Part shown: in pieces, positions 60,787 through 64,000 of the stretch | Position numbering within the stretch: position 1 is the stretch's first letter | Layout of the letters: every line of letters begins with the position of its first letter | Assembly: GCA_900543675.1 (NCBI GenBank) | Contig: UQRY01000001.1 | Coordinates: forward strand, 24,436-88,435 | Direction: 5' to 3' | DNA: 64,000 nucleotides | Source of the DNA: an uncultured Mycoplasmatota bacterium | Lineage (GTDB): Bacteria > Bacillota_I > Bacilli_A > RF39 > UBA660 | Notes under the pieces: generated by a model | Databases searched by the model: none | What the model was told of the DNA's origin: nothing | Seen by the model: the letters and a program-made list of their open reading frames with translations, nothing else | Translations under genes and position numbers: made by a program

Positions 60787-62505
60787 TTAACTATCTTGAT
60801 ACAATTTTAATAATTTATTATGAAAATCTTCTTCAACTAATTCAATCGAAGATAAAGAGACTTCTAAGGCTTCTTTATAACTACCTTTATGAAATAACAT
60901 CTCAGCATTACTAAGTCCCGCATCTACTTCTTCCATAGTACTACGGAACTTATTTCCATAGACAATAGCCATCTCCGCCAATTGCGCTGTTTTAATCATT
61001 TCATTCGTCGTATTATATAATTTTAATACTAAATCACGAGCAGTATCTACACGCATGTTTAATACTTTAATCACAATTGGCTTCTTATCTAGTTCTTTAA
61101 TGATTTCTAAAATGGCTTCATTAGCTTCTGATAATTCTATAAAATAATTATTCATAATAATTGGTAACTTATAACTACGAATTCTACTCTTACACTGTTT
61201 TAAAAGTTCTTGAATGTCATCTAACTGTTCTCTAGCCCGCATTTCATCTTCATGCATACTACCTAAAGTTCTTAAAGAAACATCAAGTTCTTCTTCCAAT
61301 GTTTTCAAATTACCATTTAAAGTAGAAATTTCCTTAGAAGCATCTGAATAAGGTTTAGTTTTATCTTTCAAATCCTGAACTAACTTTTTATAATCAGCTT
61401 GTAAGACTCTCATTCTGCGACTAATATCATCTAAAGCGACAATATCTTCATCTTTTAAATCATACATACTTTTAATATCATCTAATTGAACATAAATATC
61501 TTTAATGATCTTTGTCGTCTTCTTTAATTTCTTTTCAAATAATAACGATTCTTCTTCATATACTCTTCTCGCAAAACGTTCTTTTTCAAAATCATTAAAA
61601 ATAGAATCCAAATAGTCAAGCATCGTTTTAAGTTCAAACATACAGTCTTCTAAGTTAAGTACTCGAATACGATCTAATATTGTACTAATATTTTTTCTTG
61701 ATTCTTCCATATTATAAGGAATCTTTAAATACCCAAGAGGATATCCTTTTTCTTCCATTTCTTGACTAGTTGCCTCAATTTCTTCGATTCTTCTAGGAAT
61801 TAATTTTTCAGCTAAAAGAACTAAATTAGGAGCTTCTTCAATGACGATAGCCATATGATCAATCATAGTATCTAAGGCTTTAACAATATGAATTACTTCG
61901 TCATATTCATTCTTTTCCATGACATTTTCAAAATCTAAAAATCTTTTTTCAATATTCTCAAACTGTAAATCAATAACATCCGCTACATCTTCATAATCAC
62001 TGCGGTGATTTTGAAATGTTTTCACTAAATTACGATATTTTGTTTTTAGTTTAGTTACAATACTACGATACTTTTCTTCACTCAACGTGATCTCTTTAAT
62101 CTCATTTAACAATTCATTAGCACTCTCTCGAGCCTTATAAATTTCGATTTCTGTTTTAGCCATTTTTTTACGAATTGTCTTATAATCTTTTCCATTTGTC
62201 GACTCTAAATCAAGTTCGATAATCATATCATTAATCAAAGCAATCTTATTATCTCGTATCATTTCAAAACGACGTTGCCAGTTTTTATATTTTTCCCCCA
62301 TCTTATCATTCTTAATAATAGGTTCCACTTTAGAAAGCTCTGACAAGACAGGAGTAGAAGCAATCATATTCTTCTCTTTATCCAAAGTCTCTAACTCATC
62401 CTTAATGGCTTTTACTTTATGTTTTTGAATCACAACTAAAACAACAGTAATACTGATCACTGCGATTACCACAAAAGTACCAACAAGTAATATCACACCA
62501 TTCAC
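60787..62505 (-). CDS. ezrA: Septation ring formation regulator EzrA
   Basis: This is a 572-residue protein with one N-terminal transmembrane helix (about residues 4-26) followed by a long cytoplasmic spectrin-like helical rod. EzrA binds FtsZ and PBP1 and prevents extra Z-rings in Firmicutes. The end reads V-Y-G-N-K-F-R-S, then A-E-M-L-F-H-K-G-S-Y-K-E-A-L, which is characteristic. The start is GTG 62505 with GAGGTG 7 nt upstream; the nearby ATG is in another frame. The ezrA-nifZ-thiI neighbourhood supports the call. Confidence 0.94.
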   Translation of the reverse strand: MNGVILLVGTFVVIAVISITVVLVVIQKHKVKAIKDELETLDKEKNMIASTPVLSELSKVEPIIKNDKMGEKYKNWQRRFEMIRDNKIALINDMIIELDLESTNGKDYKTIRKKMAKTEIEIYKARESANELLNEIKEITLSEEKYRSIVTKLKTKYRNLVKTFQNHRSDYEDVADVIDLQFENIEKRFLDFENVMEKNEYDEVIHIVKALDTMIDHMAIVIEEAPNLVLLAEKLIPRRIEEIEATSQEMEEKGYPLGYLKIPYNMEESRKNISTILDRIRVLNLEDCMFELKTMLDYLDSIFNDFEKERFARRVYEEESLLFEKKLKKTTKIIKDIYVQLDDIKSMYDLKDEDIVALDDISRRMRVLQADYKKLVQDLKDKTKPYSDASKEISTLNGNLKTLEEELDVSLRTLGSMHEDEMRAREQLDDIQELLKQCKSRIRSYKLPIIMNNYFIELSEANEAILEIIKELDKKPIVIKVLNMRVDTARDLVLKLYNTTNEMIKTAQLAEMAIVYGNKFRSTMEEVDAGLSNAEMLFHKGSYKEALEVSLSSIELVEEDFHNKLLKLYQDS

Positions 62506-62761
62506 CCAAGTTCACCTCTGTTTATCCTATATATACCATTCTAGCACATAAGTGGTGAATTTTGGATATTTTTTGACAAAATTTAACGACAAAAAAGCAT
62601 AACTAAAATAGAGTATGTCAAAAAGAGGAAAAAAGGCCACTCTAACTTTAATACGTAATAACCAATATATATTCAACCAACAAATTTTCTTCTATATTAA
62701 ATTCAAATTTTCTTGACTTTTAGTTTGACTAGATAATAGCACTTCAATACCAAAGCAACTA

Positions 62762-63685
62762 TTACTCTACAATAATACGATTAGTTATGGAATAATTATT
62801 GAATAATTTTTTCTGAAATCCAGAAACGACCCCCTCATTAAAATAAAGTTCACATAAATTACCCTCGTATTTTAAACATTTCTTAGTAGGAGGAAACGAT
62901 CTAAATAGTTCTACAGGTGATTCCTCAGAAAGGCTCCTATAATAAGAGCTCAATTTTCCATCTAGGAATTCATATAAATACCTCTTAATTTCCTTTAAAG
63001 CCAAGATCTCATCTTTTAATTTTTTTAAGTCATCTAAATTTTCAACATTTTTTAGTTTTTTCTTCTCTAAACCAATCCTTAACGATAACAAGTGTACTCC
63101 AAAAGTAAGTTCACTAAAAGTTAATTTATTAACCACTTTTTCACTATGGAGTTTCCACCAAGAATTAAACTGCCCATAGTGTTCAACTTCCATACTTAAA
63201 ATATACAATGTACTAAAAACAGGAGCAAAATTCCAATCATTAAGACGAGTCTCATCAAATAATTGTCCAAATTCTCTATCTTTAGTCTCGTCTCTGTAAT
63301 CTATAACATCCAAAAATTCTTTATACTCACAGAATTCAAAATCATTATTGAGTCTTTCAAAATACCTTATAACAAAACTTTCTTTTTCACTTTCATCTTC
63401 GTCATCAAACCAACCGTCTTGTTCTAATTCTTTTCTTAATTGCTTTATTTGCTGAGCTTTCTTTTTCTGCTTTTCTCTATCAAATTCTCTTTCAGCAATA
63501 ATCTCCTGATCCCTTTTCATTAGAAGTGTAGAAACGCCTTTAGGAAGATGATACTTTCTTTCTAAACGAAAATTTAAGATTTTTTTAACATAATCTTCTT
63601 CACTACCTCCTCTTTCAAGAATTGAAATCAGTTGTGAAGTTGGATAAAACTTGATAAAACTTTCCTCTAAATTACTTGTTTCCAT
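62762..63685 (-). CDS. Hypothetical acidic helical protein (307 aa)
   Basis: This soluble protein of 307 residues has very high Glu/Lys/Asp content and no signal peptide or membrane helix. A Lys/Glu coil (about residues 55-90) ends in a short acidic D-G-W-F-D-D-E-D-E-S-E segment. The C-terminal half is helical, with C and Y residues near the end. GAGGGGGCGTATATT precedes the ATG. It is preceded by 315 nt with no gene on its strand and followed by ezrA after 256 nt. I do not recognise a family. Confidence 0.65.
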   Translation of the reverse strand: METSNLEESFIKFYPTSQLISILERGGSEEDYVKKILNFRLERKYHLPKGVSTLLMKRDQEIIAEREFDREKQKKKAQQIKQLRKELEQDGWFDDEDESEKESFVIRYFERLNNDFEFCEYKEFLDVIDYRDETKDREFGQLFDETRLNDWNFAPVFSTLYILSMEVEHYGQFNSWWKLHSEKVVNKLTFSELTFGVHLLSLRIGLEKKKLKNVENLDDLKKLKDEILALKEIKRYLYEFLDGKLSSYYRSLSEESPVELFRSFPPTKKCLKYEGNLCELYFNEGVVSGFQKKLFNNYSITNRIIVE

Positions 63686-64000
63686 AATATACGCCCCCTC
63701 CCGTCATATTGCTACTAGTATAACATCTAGAAGTAAAAACGTAAATATTTTACTCAACAAGAGCTTGACAACTATTAAGACTAATATATTAGGAAGGAGC
63801 ATCAAACTAGATAAAAAAGATAAAATGAATACAGCAACTTTGCCACCCTTACCAAATAGTCAATGCATAATCAAATAATCTATTTATATAATCTTAAAAA
63901 GCTAAATATAACCTAAAAAATATTCACTCTTTTTTCTGTAGTAACCAGGATAAACGCATGAGAAATTGTGCGTTTTTTATGTTAATATATATGTAAGGAA
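63686..64000. other. Intergenic region at the window end with a plus-strand terminator
   Basis: I see no convincing gene in this 315-nt stretch. A sequence AGGAAGGAG at about 63791-63799 is followed by a 25-codon frame without a canonical start codon. At about 63953-63978, AACGCA pairs with TGCGTT around 10 nt and is followed by TTTT, a terminator-like hairpin on the plus strand. The last bases may belong to the promoter or leader of a gene outside the window. Confidence 0.4.

Noticed and set aside
63790..63878. AGGAAGGAG followed by a 25-codon frame near the window end
   Set aside because: No canonical start codon is spaced correctly (ATC would be needed), the peptide has no recognisable character, and nothing supports expression. 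Unlike the ACG peptide at 43268, there are no flanking structures.

Overview
The window is an AT-rich chromosomal segment from a low-GC Gram-positive bacterium of class Bacilli. It carries an alpha/beta-type SASP, SpoIVA, SpoVIF, CotF-like coat proteins and YjcZ-like small hydrophobic proteins, so it comes from an endospore former or a close descendant of one. Several gene orders match Bacillus subtilis in reduced form: rodZ-pgsA-recA-rny (cinA missing), gpsB-rnpB next to recU-ponA with dnaD-nth, der-spoIVA-hup (gpsA missing), and ezrA / cysteine desulfurase-thiI-sasp-ackA. A reduced gut lineage of the Erysipelotrichales/RF39 kind is my inference; there is no rRNA in the window to place it. 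I saw no tRNA, rRNA or CRISPR array.

Region 1 (1-14.3 kb) is the most unusual part. One minus-strand operon, starting from a near-consensus promoter at about 13.94 kb, encodes a complete F1-like rotary ATPase head and stalk: alpha, beta, gamma, epsilon, a b-delta fusion stator and a c-like membrane hairpin. There is no recognisable a subunit, and the c-like protein has Thr where the ion-binding Asp/Glu should be. The ATPase genes are embedded among four single-pass membrane proteins (1736, 469, 245 and more than 334 residues) that share a related extracytoplasmic beta domain; three of them continue into fibronectin-III-like modules. A five-helix membrane protein completes the set. This looks like an ATP-driven rotary or mechanical device coupled to surface proteins rather than an ATP synthase. 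Mycoplasma F1-like ATPase clusters are the nearest concept I know. A small HTH gene is divergently transcribed next to the promoter.

Region 2 (14-31.6 kb) holds cell-wall and housekeeping functions: a DacA-type and a VanY-type D,D-carboxypeptidase, pyrimidine-nucleoside phosphorylase, a transglutaminase-like protein, a camelysin/TasA-like plus SGNH hydrolase fusion, an XRE regulator, a short SSB, SufU-SufS, CotF-like and YjcZ-like spore genes, a HIT protein, PrsA, RNase J, an Ig-like surface protein ending in a Trp-rich WSEWSEW motif, RNase Y and RecA.

Region 3 (31.6-42.5 kb) holds pgsA, rodZ, rnpB, gpsB, a glycerophosphodiesterase, recU-pbp1, an IS200-type element, a ZIP transporter, nth-dnaD, cca and hup. 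Region 4 (42.5-51.4 kb) holds a degenerate DEDD-fold protein, a candidate type I toxin-like peptide with an ACG start, spoIVA/spoVIF with sigma-E-like promoters, der, a catalytically dead GDPD-fold protein, engB, nrnA and ackA. Region 5 (51.5-64 kb) holds an internalin-like LRR lipoprotein between two acetate kinase genes, a YkgJ-type protein, SASP with a sigma-G promoter, thiI with its cysteine desulfurase, a methyltransferase, ezrA and three unknown genes.
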